Shown here piece by piece: positions 51,141 to 60,696 of a stretch of 62,783 bases of DNA; position 1 is the first letter of the stretch, and every line of letters starts with the position of its first letter. Origin of the DNA: Cloacimonetes bacterium UBA5614 (lineage in GTDB: Bacteria > Cloacimonadota > Cloacimonadia > Cloacimonadales > Cloacimonadaceae). The translations under genes and the position numbers were made by a program. The stretch is taken from contig DIKQ01000007.1 of the NCBI GenBank assembly GCA_002424605.1, positions 1 through 62,783 on the forward strand. The letters are read 5' to 3'. The notes below the pieces were generated by a model that saw only the letters and a list, made by a program, of their open reading frames with translations, was not told the DNA's origin and made no database searches.

Positions 51141-51166
51141 TTCTGCTCCAAAATTCTGATTTCGTC

Positions 51167-51186
51167 ATTCCCGCCCAGGCAGGAAT
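51167..51186. repeat. short imperfect palindrome
   Basis: ATTCCCGCCCAGGCAGGAAT is a near-palindrome in the gap between the TM1266-like gene and hydG. Elements of the same kind are common in bacterial genomes; no role is visible. Confidence 0.5.
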
Positions 51187-51196
51187 CCGGTGTGTT

Positions 51197-51445
51197 CTAT
51201 ATTTTTAAAGTAGTGCTTTTCACTTTCACGGATTTGAGCTGTCCCAGTTTGCCGGAGAAGGCGCCCATTTCATCCAGGTCCATTTCCATGACCAGAAAGA
51301 TGACTGAGACGTTTTTATCCCGCATGGGATAGCCTACGCGCAGCTTGATTTTGGGAGCATAGGAATGCAAAAGTTCGCTGACCGGATGAAACGCTTCTTC
51401 CACATCATTGATAACAATCGTGACTACATGGACTTTTTCTTCCAT
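51197..51445 (-). CDS. TM1266-type iron-only hydrogenase system regulator
   Basis: The 82-residue protein resembles the small ACT/NikR-like TM1266 family that is regularly encoded beside hydEFG genes and called a putative regulator of the iron-only hydrogenase system. It begins VHVVTIVINDVEEAFHPVSE and continues KLRVGYPMRDKNVSVIFLVM. RBS GGGAG. It lies directly upstream of hydG and is probably cotranscribed. Its exact role is unknown; ligand or metal sensing is inferred from the fold. Confidence 0.88.
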   Translation of the reverse strand: MEEKVHVVTIVINDVEEAFHPVSELLHSYAPKIKLRVGYPMRDKNVSVIFLVMEMDLDEMGAFSGKLGQLKSVKVKSTTLKI

Positions 51446-51649
51446 TGAGACTCCCTGATTTGCGGATAGAGAAGCGTTTTACAAGTTGGAAAGATGCGGT
51501 TTCCTTTCCCTTGATGACAGATGCTTCCCTCATCGCAGGCTCATATTCTGATGACAAGATATCCCGCACCTCAGATTTGACAAGGGAAAAGATTTCCCTG
51601 CCTCTCCCATACTCGTTCCTCAATGCATAGTCAATATCTTGTCAATATC

Positions 51650-51714
51650 CTGTCGGTATCCAGTTGGATTTCACCCGACTGGACTCAGACTGGATACCGA
51701 GAGGATACCGACAG
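51650..51714. repeat. nested inverted repeats
   Basis: CTGTCGGTATCC (51650-51661) and GGATACCGACAG (51703-51714) are perfect 12-base inverted arms. A further GGATACCGA at 51692-51700 and a CCAGT...ACTGG pairing lie inside. The surrounding 450 bases (51446-51901) contain no gene. It lies at the boundary between the maturation genes and the AT-rich DUF4238 gene. Confidence 0.8.
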
Positions 51715-51901
51715 AATAATGATAAGAAAGCAAGAAAGAAGTATATAAAGCAACAAGTATGAAACAACTAAATTGAATAAAAGTACTTGACACCGTGATT
51801 CGAAATATCTTCTTCAATACATCTTAGAAACGTTTGATTAAAAGCTTAAACAAAGAGGAATATGTTTATAAAAGAACCGACGTATTTTTTTGGTAACAAG
51901 T

Positions 51902-53014
51902 ATGGCGAAGAATAAGAAGCAACACTATGTCCCACAGTTTTTACTTAGAAACTTTCATGTAGAAAGTAAAGACCGATGTATCGCTTTATTCAATGTTAGG
52001 AATAATATTATAATTCCCATTGCCAGTATTTCAGACCAAGCATGCAAAGATTATTTTTATGCTAAAGAATCTATTATTGAGGAGTTATTATCTAAAGGTG
52101 AGTATGATGCATGCATGATTATCAGAGACCTAATAAAAACAGAAACAATTCCTCACAAGGCTGATGAATCTTATTCCAAATTATTGAATTTTATCGCAAT
52201 TCAAAGATGTAGAACGAGTTGCTTTATGGATAATGCACAAGCTATCTATCAAAGAGGGTTAACGATTTATAAAGATTTAATGCATCAGCACTACCCCCAA
52301 AAGCACTTTGATAAGATTGAGATTAATGTTAGAGTAAACAGAGCAAAATTGCTTTTTAAGTTCTCACTTTCAGCACCTCTCTTATCTGATTTAGAAATAG
52401 TTATTCTAAAGAATCAAACTGAAACCCCGTTTGTAATCTCCGATGATCCAGTTGTATCGTATAATCCTCTTTTGTTTTCGAAATTTGGAGGAAACTCAGA
52501 AGGTCTATGCTTAATCGGACTTTGTATTTTTTTGCCATTGTCTCCGAATATATGCTTACTAATGTATGATAAAAAGTATTATGGCGTTAGGCATAATAAT
52601 GATGTTGTCATTGTCGAGAGTGCAATAGATGTTATAAATGTTAACATTTTACAAATTTTGAATGCACAGAATCAGATATTCACCAATAGAATTGACTATC
52701 TAGAGAGTATTAAGGAGTGTTATCACGAAAACCTGCAATACAAAGTCAATACAAAGCTAGAAGATAAGCTTAAACCTAAAACTCTTGAGAATATCTATGG
52801 GGAAACAATAGAAGGAGCATATGTTGCAGAGGCCATAAGACACAATAGACAGGTAACTTTATCCTTCCTAAAACGAAGGAGATTAGTCCCCACTATAAGA
52901 TGTGCCATAAGCGATTTGATCAGAAACAATGCTCTGTTGTCTTACGTTGAAAATTATACAAAATACTACATGTCAAGATTTGAGAGCAACGACAATAACA
53001 ATAATGACCTTTAG
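51902..53014 (+). CDS. DUF4238-domain protein, 370 aa
   Basis: The ATG at 51902 begins MAKNKKQHYVPQFLLRNF, the defining start of DUF4238 (PF14022). A TTG four codons earlier is less likely. The function of the family is unknown; it is scattered and often found singly. The gene is clearly more AT-rich than its neighbours, isolated on both sides and preceded by nested inverted repeats, which suggests horizontal acquisition. A TTGACA box at 51787-51792 could be its -35. No signal peptide is visible, so it is probably cytoplasmic. Confidence 0.85.
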   Translation: MAKNKKQHYVPQFLLRNFHVESKDRCIALFNVRNNIIIPIASISDQACKDYFYAKESIIEELLSKGEYDACMIIRDLIKTETIPHKADESYSKLLNFIAIQRCRTSCFMDNAQAIYQRGLTIYKDLMHQHYPQKHFDKIEINVRVNRAKLLFKFSLSAPLLSDLEIVILKNQTETPFVISDDPVVSYNPLLFSKFGGNSEGLCLIGLCIFLPLSPNICLLMYDKKYYGVRHNNDVVIVESAIDVINVNILQILNAQNQIFTNRIDYLESIKECYHENLQYKVNTKLEDKLKPKTLENIYGETIEGAYVAEAIRHNRQVTLSFLKRRRLVPTIRCAISDLIRNNALLSYVENYTKYYMSRFESNDNNNNDL

Positions 53015-53172
53015 CTTAACGTTTCAGGCATAATTCTGAGTTGTCGTTACATCTAAAGTTTATACCCACATGGAGGTCTACTATGATTTGTATTTTAATA
53101 TATCATCTAATCAATGTAACACTTTTTTTGAATCTCGTATGAGTAAGCTTAGCTTTCGGATTGCGAAAAGAC

Positions 53173-53201
53173 TTGACACCTGCCGAGAGGAAAAATATAA
53201 T
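53173..53201 (+). promoter_or_regulatory. perfect-consensus sigma70 promoter of the hutU-mla operon
   Basis: TTGACA at 53173-53178 and TATAAT at 53196-53201 are exactly 17 bases apart, an ideal sigma70 promoter. Transcription should start near 53208, giving a leader of about 45 bases before the hutU ATG. Confidence 0.85.
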
Positions 53202-53251
53202 AAAACAAAATGCTAAAAGCTATGTAATTAGCAGTCATTACGGAGAATTAA

Positions 53252-55264
53252 ATGAACTTGCCCGAACCGATTAAAATACAATTACCAGATACCTTGCCGG
53301 ACGCTAAAAGCTTTATGCCCGGCATCCGCAGAGCGCCTGACCGCGGGCTTCCGCTCAATAAAAAGGAAATCGGCATCGCCCTCAAAAATTCTTTGCGCTA
53401 CATTCCCACTGAACTGCATGAAAAGCTGGCTCCGGAGTTCTTACAGGAACTCAGGACGATGGGCAGAATCTATGGATACCGCTACCGTCCGGAAGGAAAA
53501 ATCACGGGGAAACCTGTTGACGAATACAAAGGCACCCTGTCCGGAAGGGCTTTGCAGGTGATGATAGACAACAATCTGGACTTTGACATTGCCCTGTATC
53601 CCTATGAACTGGTAACTTACGGCGAAACGGGACAGGTTTGCCAGAGCTGGATGCAATACCTGCTGATAAAGCAATACCTGGAAGTGATGAATGACAGCCA
53701 GACGCTGGTAGTCTCTTCCGGGCACCCGCTGGGGTTGTTCCCTTCCCGTCCGGAAGCGCCGCGGGTAATCTCCACCAACGGTTTGATAATCGGCAAATGG
53801 GATAATCCGGAAGAGTTCAAAAGACTGACAGCTCTGGGCGTGGCAAACTATGGCCAGATGACGGCCGGCGGGTGGATGTATATCGGTCCGCAGGGCATCG
53901 TGCACGGCACTTACATTACCCTGCTGAATGCAGGCAGGCAATATCTCGGCATCCCTGAAGACAAAGATTTGGCAGGCGTTTTGTTCATTTCATCCGGTTT
54001 GGGCGGAATGAGCGGTGCGCAGGCAAAAGCAGTGGAAATCGCCGGAGGCATCGGAATCATCGCCGAAGTGGATAAAAGCAGGATTGACACGCGTCACAGC
54101 CAGGGCTGGGTCAGCAAGGTTTCGCAAGACCTGGATGAAATCTTCCGCTGGGCGGATGAATACAGGCAAAACAGGAAACCAGTCTCAATAGCATATTACG
54201 GTAATATCGTGGATTTGCTGGAGTATGTTGACAAGCACGATATCAAGGCGGAACTGATTTCTGACCAGACCAGTTGCCATGTGGTCTATGAAGGCGGTTA
54301 CACTCCAGCCGGCTTCACTTACGGGGAAGGACGCGAGCTGCTGAAAATAGACCAGGCAGGTTTCAATAAAGCTGTGGATGAATCGCTGAAAAGGCATTAC
54401 CGTGTCCTGAAAAGCCTCACGGCAAAAGGCTCCTATTTCTGGGACTATGGCAACAGCTTTATGGCTTCGGTATTTGACGCCGGGGAAAAAGCCATTGCCC
54501 GTAACGGGGAAAACACCACAGAAGGTTTTATCTGGCCCTCCTATGTGGAGGATATCATGGGTCCCGTCTGCTTTGACAGAGGTTATGGGCCTTTCCGCTG
54601 GGTCTGCCTTTCCCGTAATGATGATGACCTGAAAAAAACTGATATGGCTGCGATGGCTTTGATAGACCCCAAACGCTGTTCGCTGGACAGGGACAACCAT
54701 CATTGGATTGCCACGGCTGAACATAACAAGCTGGTAGTAGGCACCAAAGCGCGTATCCTGTATTCAGATGAAGAAGGACGGGTAAAACTTGCCCTGAAAT
54801 TTAACGATATGGTTCGCAAAGGCGAGATTGGTCCCGTGATGCTGGGACGCGACCATCACGACGTATCGGGTACGGATTCACCCTTCCGCGAAACCGCCAA
54901 TATCTACGACGGCAGTAATGTCACGGCGGATATGGCTACTCATTGCTTTGCCGGCAATGCTGCCAGGGGAATGACTCTGGTGGTGCTTTCCAATGGCGGG
55001 GGTGTGGGTATCGGGCGTTCCATAAACGGAGGAAACGGCATTCTGCTGGATGGCAGCGACCGCATGGACGAGATAGTAAAATCAGCTCTGTCCTGGGACG
55101 TAATGGGCGGTGTGGCACGCCGGAACTGGGCACGGAATGCAAATGCGATAAACACAGTGCAGGATTGGAATGATAAGCATCAGACCGAAGGGCATATCAC
55201 AGTTCCCTTCGTAGCTGATGAAGAGTTTGTGAACGAGCAGGTAGAAAGAATCTTTGGAGACTGA
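53252..55264 (+). CDS. hutU: urocanate hydratase
   Basis: HutU hydrates urocanate to imidazolonepropionate in histidine degradation, using NAD+. The 670-residue protein matches urocanase throughout (SSGHPLGLFPS, NYGQMTAGGWMYIGPQGIVHGTY, SGLGGMSGAQAKA, DQTSCH, HCFAGNAARGM). RBS GGAG. It heads a chain of overlapping genes (TGATG with the next) but no other hut gene is nearby. Its strong promoter presumably also drives the downstream lipid transport genes. Confidence 0.95.
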   Translation: MNLPEPIKIQLPDTLPDAKSFMPGIRRAPDRGLPLNKKEIGIALKNSLRYIPTELHEKLAPEFLQELRTMGRIYGYRYRPEGKITGKPVDEYKGTLSGRALQVMIDNNLDFDIALYPYELVTYGETGQVCQSWMQYLLIKQYLEVMNDSQTLVVSSGHPLGLFPSRPEAPRVISTNGLIIGKWDNPEEFKRLTALGVANYGQMTAGGWMYIGPQGIVHGTYITLLNAGRQYLGIPEDKDLAGVLFISSGLGGMSGAQAKAVEIAGGIGIIAEVDKSRIDTRHSQGWVSKVSQDLDEIFRWADEYRQNRKPVSIAYYGNIVDLLEYVDKHDIKAELISDQTSCHVVYEGGYTPAGFTYGEGRELLKIDQAGFNKAVDESLKRHYRVLKSLTAKGSYFWDYGNSFMASVFDAGEKAIARNGENTTEGFIWPSYVEDIMGPVCFDRGYGPFRWVCLSRNDDDLKKTDMAAMALIDPKRCSLDRDNHHWIATAEHNKLVVGTKARILYSDEEGRVKLALKFNDMVRKGEIGPVMLGRDHHDVSGTDSPFRETANIYDGSNVTADMATHCFAGNAARGMTLVVLSNGGGVGIGRSINGGNGILLDGSDRMDEIVKSALSWDVMGGVARRNWARNANAINTVQDWNDKHQTEGHITVPFVADEEFVNEQVERIFGD

Positions 55265-56634
55265 TGATGAGTAATCATTTGGAAGATTTTGCCCGGCAGA
55301 TGTGGCAGGAAAGCATATCAGAGAATGTCATCAAGACTTTTGCAGCTTATTACGTCAGGCTGGCGAAAAACGCCGGCAGCAAAATCAGTAAAAATGAAAT
55401 CCAACCGCCTTCTGACGCAAATCTGATTGACTACAAAAACCTGGAGTCCAATCCTGATTACGAAATCCTGCGCAGGACCGTTGTAATCAAACTCAACGGC
55501 GGTCTGGGAACTGGGATGGGTCTGTCCAAAGCAAAGTCCCTTCTGCCTGTAAAAGGCAACATGAATTTTCTGGACATTATCTCCCGGCAGATACTTACCC
55601 TCAGGGCTCAGCACGCACTGGAGATACCGCTGGTATTCATGAACAGCTATAATACACATGAAGATACTATAAGATACCTGAACAGGTATCCGGACCTTGG
55701 CAAGGGCGGGATTCCGCTGGACTTTATCCAGAACAAGTTTCCCCGTATCAGGCAGGACAACCTTGCTCCCTTCGTTTCGGAAGACAGGACAAAGATGTGG
55801 AATCCGCCTGGACATGGTGATATTTATACAGCCATGGATGGCAGCGGAGTCCTGGATAAACTGATTTTCAACGGGATAGAATACGCTTTCTTCTCCAATT
55901 CGGACAATCTTGGCGCCACGGTTGACGCTGCTATTCCATCATATATGGCAAAAAACGGCATCCCCTTTCTAATAGAGGTCTGCATCCGCAGCGAAGTGGA
56001 CAAAAAAGGGGGTCATCTGAGTGAAGATAACGCCGGAAATCTGCTGCTGAGAGAGATTGCGCAATGCCCTGAAGGTGAACTTAACGAGTTTCAGGACATC
56101 AGCGTCTATAAATATTTTAACACAAACAATATCTGGATTAACCTGAGAATACTGAAGGAAGAACTGGTTAGGAACGAGGGAGTGCTGCTGCTTCCGATGA
56201 TTATCAATCCCAAGGTTGTTGACGATGTTCCTGTCTACCAGATAGAAACTGCCATGGGCTCTGCCATCAGCATATTCAAGGGTGCCAGGGCTTTAGTGGT
56301 TCCCCGCACACGGTTTGCTCCGGTTAAAAAGACCACAGACCTGCTTGCTATCTGGTCTGACGCCTATGAATTGAATGACCAGTACCGGATTACTTTAAAA
56401 CGCAACCGCACAGAACCCCCGGTAATCAAGCTGGATGAGAGGTTTTACGGCAGCATAGAGCAAATGATGGAAAGATTCATAGACGTGCCTTCTCTTCAGA
56501 GCTGCGATTCTCTTACCATTGCCGGAGACATAACATTTGGCGAGGGTGTCATATGCAGGGGAAATGTGTGCCTGGCAGCGGAAAATCCGGCAAAAATAAG
56601 GGACCGAGTATGCGAAGGTCTGATTAATATCTGA
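55264..56634 (+). CDS. UGP2-type UTP-glucose-1-phosphate uridylyltransferase
   Basis: This belongs to the eukaryote-like UDPGP family (PF01704), not the bacterial GalU family. The nucleotide-binding loop LNGGLGTGMGLSKAKS lies at residues 77-92, followed by PPGHGDIYTA, FSNSDNLGATVD and KTTDLLAIWSDAY. It should make UDP-glucose (or a related UDP-sugar) for glycans or lipids. Its ATG overlaps the hutU stop (TGATG). The C-terminus includes a left-handed-helix-like segment (GDITFGEGVICRGNVCL). Confidence 0.92.
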   Translation: MMSNHLEDFARQMWQESISENVIKTFAAYYVRLAKNAGSKISKNEIQPPSDANLIDYKNLESNPDYEILRRTVVIKLNGGLGTGMGLSKAKSLLPVKGNMNFLDIISRQILTLRAQHALEIPLVFMNSYNTHEDTIRYLNRYPDLGKGGIPLDFIQNKFPRIRQDNLAPFVSEDRTKMWNPPGHGDIYTAMDGSGVLDKLIFNGIEYAFFSNSDNLGATVDAAIPSYMAKNGIPFLIEVCIRSEVDKKGGHLSEDNAGNLLLREIAQCPEGELNEFQDISVYKYFNTNNIWINLRILKEELVRNEGVLLLPMIINPKVVDDVPVYQIETAMGSAISIFKGARALVVPRTRFAPVKKTTDLLAIWSDAYELNDQYRITLKRNRTEPPVIKLDERFYGSIEQMMERFIDVPSLQSCDSLTIAGDITFGEGVICRGNVCLAAENPAKIRDRVCEGLINI

Positions 56635-56641
56635 GGTGATG

Positions 56642-57454
56642 ATGTCATATCCTGTCTATAATGTAAACGCTTTTACAGATAACTATTACAAAGGGAATCA
56701 GGCAGCGGTGGTAATCCTGGACGAATATCCCCAGGACACTTCCCTGCAGGCTTTGGCCAAGGAATTCGGTTTTTCCGAAACAGCATTTGTCAAACGGCTT
56801 GGATTCGGTAAATATGCCATCCGCTGGTTCACACCTGAGACTGAAGTGAATCTGTGCGGACATGCAACCCTTGCAGCTGCTAAAGCTTTGTTTCATGATG
56901 TCATTCCTCATGAGAAACTGATTCTGTTCCAGAGCATTGCGGGAGACTTGCTTGCCAGGAGACTGACGGATGAGATACAACTTGATTTTCCTGTGGACGA
57001 ACCGGCCAAAATAGAGCCCGATAACAGGATAGTCAATGCCCTAAGTCAATCCAATGCTGAAGAGGTCTTATATTCTCCTTTCACCAGGAACCTGATAGTA
57101 GTTTACAGGGATGCCGATACGGTTGTATCGCTGAAACCTGACTTTATGGAGCTTTCCAAGCTGCAGTCGGACAGTGTGTTCGGCATCGTGGCAACATCAT
57201 CCTTCGATGGGAATTATGATTATATCTGCAGATACTTTGCTCCCTGGGAAGGCATTAATGAAGACCCGGTAACCGGTTCTGCCCAAACTTGTCTTGCTCC
57301 TTATTGGTGCAGGAAGCTTGGTAAGCTTGAACTCAATGGCTTCCAGGCTTCGCCTCGTGGCGGAGAATTCAGGGTAGAGCTTGCCGGAAACAGGGTCCTG
57401 ATAGCCGGTAAGGCATTCATCTATCTCAAAGGTGAGATAAAGAGAGGTTTCTGA
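56642..57454 (+). CDS. PhzF-family isomerase/epimerase-like protein
   Basis: The first of three possible starts (GTG, ATG, ATG from 56636) with good spacing from AGGTG is taken as 56642. The 270-residue protein has the PhzF layout: NVNAFTDNYYKGNQAAVV, catalytic Glu46 in GFSETAFV, WFTPETEVNLCGHATLAAA and ITEDPVTGSAQ-type sequence (EDPVTGSAQTCLAPYW). Family members isomerise small molecules; the substrate here is unknown. It overlaps mlaD by one base (TGATG). Confidence 0.9.
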   Translation: MSYPVYNVNAFTDNYYKGNQAAVVILDEYPQDTSLQALAKEFGFSETAFVKRLGFGKYAIRWFTPETEVNLCGHATLAAAKALFHDVIPHEKLILFQSIAGDLLARRLTDEIQLDFPVDEPAKIEPDNRIVNALSQSNAEEVLYSPFTRNLIVVYRDADTVVSLKPDFMELSKLQSDSVFGIVATSSFDGNYDYICRYFAPWEGINEDPVTGSAQTCLAPYWCRKLGKLELNGFQASPRGGEFRVELAGNRVLIAGKAFIYLKGEIKRGF

Positions 57455-58521
57455 TGGTTACAAAGGCGCAAAAGATAAGGGTAGGCATATTTATCGCAAT
57501 CGGCAGCCTGCTGATACTGCTTTTTGCAGGAGTAGTAGCGGGTAGCAAGCTGTTTCAGAAAAGAGATATCTATTACATCCGTTATGATGATGTATCGGTT
57601 GCAGGCCTTCAGGTAGGAGGTTCTGTCCAGTATCACGGAATCAAAGTGGGAAGGGTTGATGCGATTAGAATCAATCCTGATAACGTCAGCCAGATTATTC
57701 TGACCATCAGTGTTGACCACGGTACTCCCATCAAGGAAGATGTTGAGGCCACTCTGATTATGGTAGGTATTACAGGATTAAAATCAGTTGAGCTAAGAGG
57801 CGGCACCAACGAAGCCAGGCTTATCAAGCCCGGTTCTTACCTAAAAACCGGTGTTTCGACAATGGATAACATTACTGATAGGGCGGAATCCATAGCTGAG
57901 AAGATTGATGTAATTGCCACAAACATAGCTAATATGACCAGTGAGGAAAATCAGAAGAATATTGCCGGCATTCTGGAACAGACAAATCTGCTACTCATCG
58001 ATACGAGAACTAACTTGTCAGAAACACTGCATAGTCTAAGTGTTATCGCTGCAAATGCTTCTGAGATTACCACTACGACATCATCCAGCCTGACTAAGCT
58101 TACTGAAAGCACCACTTTGCTAATGTCAGATACCAGGAACCAGATTAATACCATTGGCGGCCACACTGACCAGTTGATTCTGAATGCTACAAAGGACTTG
58201 GCAATGCTTACAGCCAATATCAACCAATCCCTTACCAGGATTAACCAGATAGTAAGCACCCCTCAGTTTGATTCATTGATAGTAAATGTTAACACAATAT
58301 CGCAAAAACTATCAACCGCGGATATTAAACAGCTTGTAACCGATTTAAATAAAACTGTGGTCCAGACAACAAGCTTGGTGGGGAATCTGGACAGAACAGT
58401 AACCAGGGGCAGAACTGACCTGCTGGAGACTTTGGAATCTCTGCGTGAAGCTGCGGAAAACCTCAATGAGTTTTCCAAGCAGATTTCAGAGGATCCCTCA
58501 ATTCTGTTAAGGGGGCAATAA
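57454..58521 (+). CDS. MCE-domain substrate-binding protein (MlaD-like)
   Basis: An N-terminal membrane anchor (VGIFIAIGSLLILLFAGVVA) is followed by one MCE/MlaD domain (YDDVSVAGLQVGGSVQYHGI, to about 140) and a long helical, coiled-coil-prone C-terminal region (about 145-350) with NTIxxxL/I-type repeats. MlaD-like proteins form hexameric rings that carry lipids across the periplasm. The helical tail may form a tunnel or needle, as in PqiB or Mce proteins. It starts at the overlap with the phzF stop and ends overlapped with the lipoprotein gene (TAATG). Confidence 0.92.
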   Translation: MVTKAQKIRVGIFIAIGSLLILLFAGVVAGSKLFQKRDIYYIRYDDVSVAGLQVGGSVQYHGIKVGRVDAIRINPDNVSQIILTISVDHGTPIKEDVEATLIMVGITGLKSVELRGGTNEARLIKPGSYLKTGVSTMDNITDRAESIAEKIDVIATNIANMTSEENQKNIAGILEQTNLLLIDTRTNLSETLHSLSVIAANASEITTTTSSSLTKLTESTTLLMSDTRNQINTIGGHTDQLILNATKDLAMLTANINQSLTRINQIVSTPQFDSLIVNVNTISQKLSTADIKQLVTDLNKTVVQTTSLVGNLDRTVTRGRTDLLETLESLREAAENLNEFSKQISEDPSILLRGQ

Positions 58522-60695
58522 TGGAACGCTATATGAAAAGATATGTTCAGCTATCGCTATTTGTATTTCTTACACTGGTTTTGGCCACGGCATCCGGGTG
58601 CGGATTTCTGGGGAAAAGAACCCGTATCCCGACAAATTACTATGTGCTGGATTATCTCCCGGCTACTGAAAACCCCAAACTGGTTCAGGCGAAGCCTTTT
58701 GATAAAACCATCGAGGTGATGGAAACAAAGCTTTCCCGTACTTATGACCGCAATCAAATAGTGCAGAAGAAGTCATATACCCAGATATCCTATTTCACGA
58801 ATGACCTTTGGGCAAACCGCCTGTATGATGCTGTTCCCAATCTGATGGTACGTAGGCTAAATGCTTATAATATTTTCCGCAGGGTCAGCCGGGATATGAA
58901 AGAGGCTTCTCCGGACTATTATCTTGAGACAGTTATCCATAACATTGAAAAGGTTGATATAGATAAGCCTCAGGCTTTTCTGAGGATGGAATTCACCTTG
59001 CGTGATGCTGTTTCGTCAGCGATTATTTTCACCAACAGGCATGAAAGGACTCAAATGCTCTACGATAATAGCATTGAGTATCTGGTTCAGAGTTTTAATC
59101 AGATGATTATGTATGAAACTGATATTTTTGCCATTCAATGCATTGATTTTCTGAGCGGTAAAAAGGTCAGGGATTCACTGACCTCAGCCAAACCGCGAAC
59201 CGTCAACGAATTCCACGAAGAGGAGATAGAGTTCGAGGAATCTGGAGGCTTTAACACGGGTCAGCTTTTTATACCCATGTTGATGAGCACAGAAAATCCT
59301 GTTCCAGTGACTGCTGTTTTCAAGGATACTCTCAGCGTTGGTGATACAGAAGTTACCGGGTTTATGCACGAAATCATGACTCTTCAAAAAGGCAAGTGGA
59401 GGGTTACATTCGGTCCGCAGAATCTTTCTGCTGATGTAGACATCTCTTCCAATATGCGAAAGGTGCTAACCCCGTTCTGGGGAGAGCTGCTAATCAGGGT
59501 TCTTGACGAAAGCCAGACCCGGGTCAGGATGCAATATGACATCTATTCAAAATCACCCGGTCAGGATGCGTTTGACACCAAGGTAGATTTCCGCTACAGT
59601 CCTGCTGACGAGATTGGCGAATATGACTACCTTTGGGTGCTCAAACCGGGTAGGTATATGATAACCCTAAATGGTGCCTCGCCAAATGCCTACAGGGATT
59701 TTACCACCATTAATCTTGAGGCTGGAAAGCCATACGAACTGACCATGATTGTCAATCCGGAAGGAGAAAGATCGGTTCTTATGGGGGCTGGGGTTCTCAC
59801 CTCGGCAGAATTCCGCAGATTAAGGCTCCATAAAGGCGCAGTTCATACCAATATAAACTTCTCTTCCAACAATTCAGTGGATAGGGACAATCCCATCCGC
59901 AGCATCAGCTTGTCCAGTCAGTTCGATAATAAGGTAGATTATGATGTCTGGCCCATTCATTTTACCATGAAGAGCTTGTATGACCTGGGGTTCGATAAAT
60001 CAACAGGTACGGATTTCAGGGTCAACGTTGACACATATTCACTTAGGAATGCTCTGGTTTTTTATCCTTGGAAGGAAAACAAGTTTCTGAAAAATCTGGG
60101 AATGTATGGCAGGGGTGACATGAGCACTCACTTCTTTGACGAGTATGTGTTCTTCCAGAATGAACGGAACTACATCAAGGTTTCCCAGGAAGCGGATACA
60201 TTATATATAATTGGTGCAAAAAAGCTGCAGGTCAAGGATGCATTCTATCCGATGCGTCTTAAGGAAGGAACAGGTCTTACGTACAGGCTGAATCTGTCTC
60301 CCCGGATTTCCATGAACCTGAGATCCGGTTTCGGTTGGCAGCAGGATTACGAGAATTCAGCCTATTACTATGTCCGCGATGTAACTATTGGTGGCAATGT
60401 TTATGAGTATTATCAGGAAAATTCATCTTCCAATGCAAGAGGTATCGAGGCTTCTCTTCTCCTGACCATGAACAACTTGTTGAAGATAGTCAGCATTTCA
60501 TCAAATCTTGATGTTCTTTTTCCAATGGGAGCTGGTAACAGAACTGCCAAATACGATAATGAGAACCTCATAAATATTAGGTTGTATCGCAATATTTCAT
60601 TGGATATCAAGGCCAATATCTCATACAACAAACCTCTCAGGGACTATGTTCTGATAGATTACAACGCTTTTTTGAGATTGTCTCTATATTACTAA
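58521..60695 (+). CDS. ABC-transporter auxiliary lipoprotein fused to a predicted outer-membrane beta-barrel, 724 aa
   Basis: The lipobox ATASGC (Cys27) marks an outer-membrane lipoprotein. Residues ~35-215 match the PqiC/YmbA-type ABC-transporter auxiliary domain (YYVLDYLP, YFTNDLWANRLYDAVP, FDMKEASPDYYLET-type sequence). A central Ig-like, carboxypeptidase-regulatory-like part (about 215-430; WVLKPGRYMITLNG) leads to a C-terminal ~290-residue region with alternating hydrophobic strands ending RLSLYY, typical of a beta-barrel (DUF3078-like). The fusion would supply in one chain both the lipoprotein and an outer-membrane channel for the MCE transporter. It is encoded between MlaD-like and STAS-MlaE genes; its ATG overlaps the mlaD stop, and one base separates its stop from the permease start. 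Confidence 0.75.
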   Translation: MERYMKRYVQLSLFVFLTLVLATASGCGFLGKRTRIPTNYYVLDYLPATENPKLVQAKPFDKTIEVMETKLSRTYDRNQIVQKKSYTQISYFTNDLWANRLYDAVPNLMVRRLNAYNIFRRVSRDMKEASPDYYLETVIHNIEKVDIDKPQAFLRMEFTLRDAVSSAIIFTNRHERTQMLYDNSIEYLVQSFNQMIMYETDIFAIQCIDFLSGKKVRDSLTSAKPRTVNEFHEEEIEFEESGGFNTGQLFIPMLMSTENPVPVTAVFKDTLSVGDTEVTGFMHEIMTLQKGKWRVTFGPQNLSADVDISSNMRKVLTPFWGELLIRVLDESQTRVRMQYDIYSKSPGQDAFDTKVDFRYSPADEIGEYDYLWVLKPGRYMITLNGASPNAYRDFTTINLEAGKPYELTMIVNPEGERSVLMGAGVLTSAEFRRLRLHKGAVHTNINFSSNNSVDRDNPIRSISLSSQFDNKVDYDVWPIHFTMKSLYDLGFDKSTGTDFRVNVDTYSLRNALVFYPWKENKFLKNLGMYGRGDMSTHFFDEYVFFQNERNYIKVSQEADTLYIIGAKKLQVKDAFYPMRLKEGTGLTYRLNLSPRISMNLRSGFGWQQDYENSAYYYVRDVTIGGNVYEYYQENSSSNARGIEASLLLTMNNLLKIVSISSNLDVLFPMGAGNRTAKYDNENLINIRLYRNISLDIKANISYNKPLRDYVLIDYNAFLRLSLYY

Positions 60696-60696
60696 T

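Noticed and set aside
51405..51623. 72-codon minus-strand frame upstream of the TM1266-like gene
   Set aside because: It overlaps the well-supported gene start and has no RBS or family resemblance.
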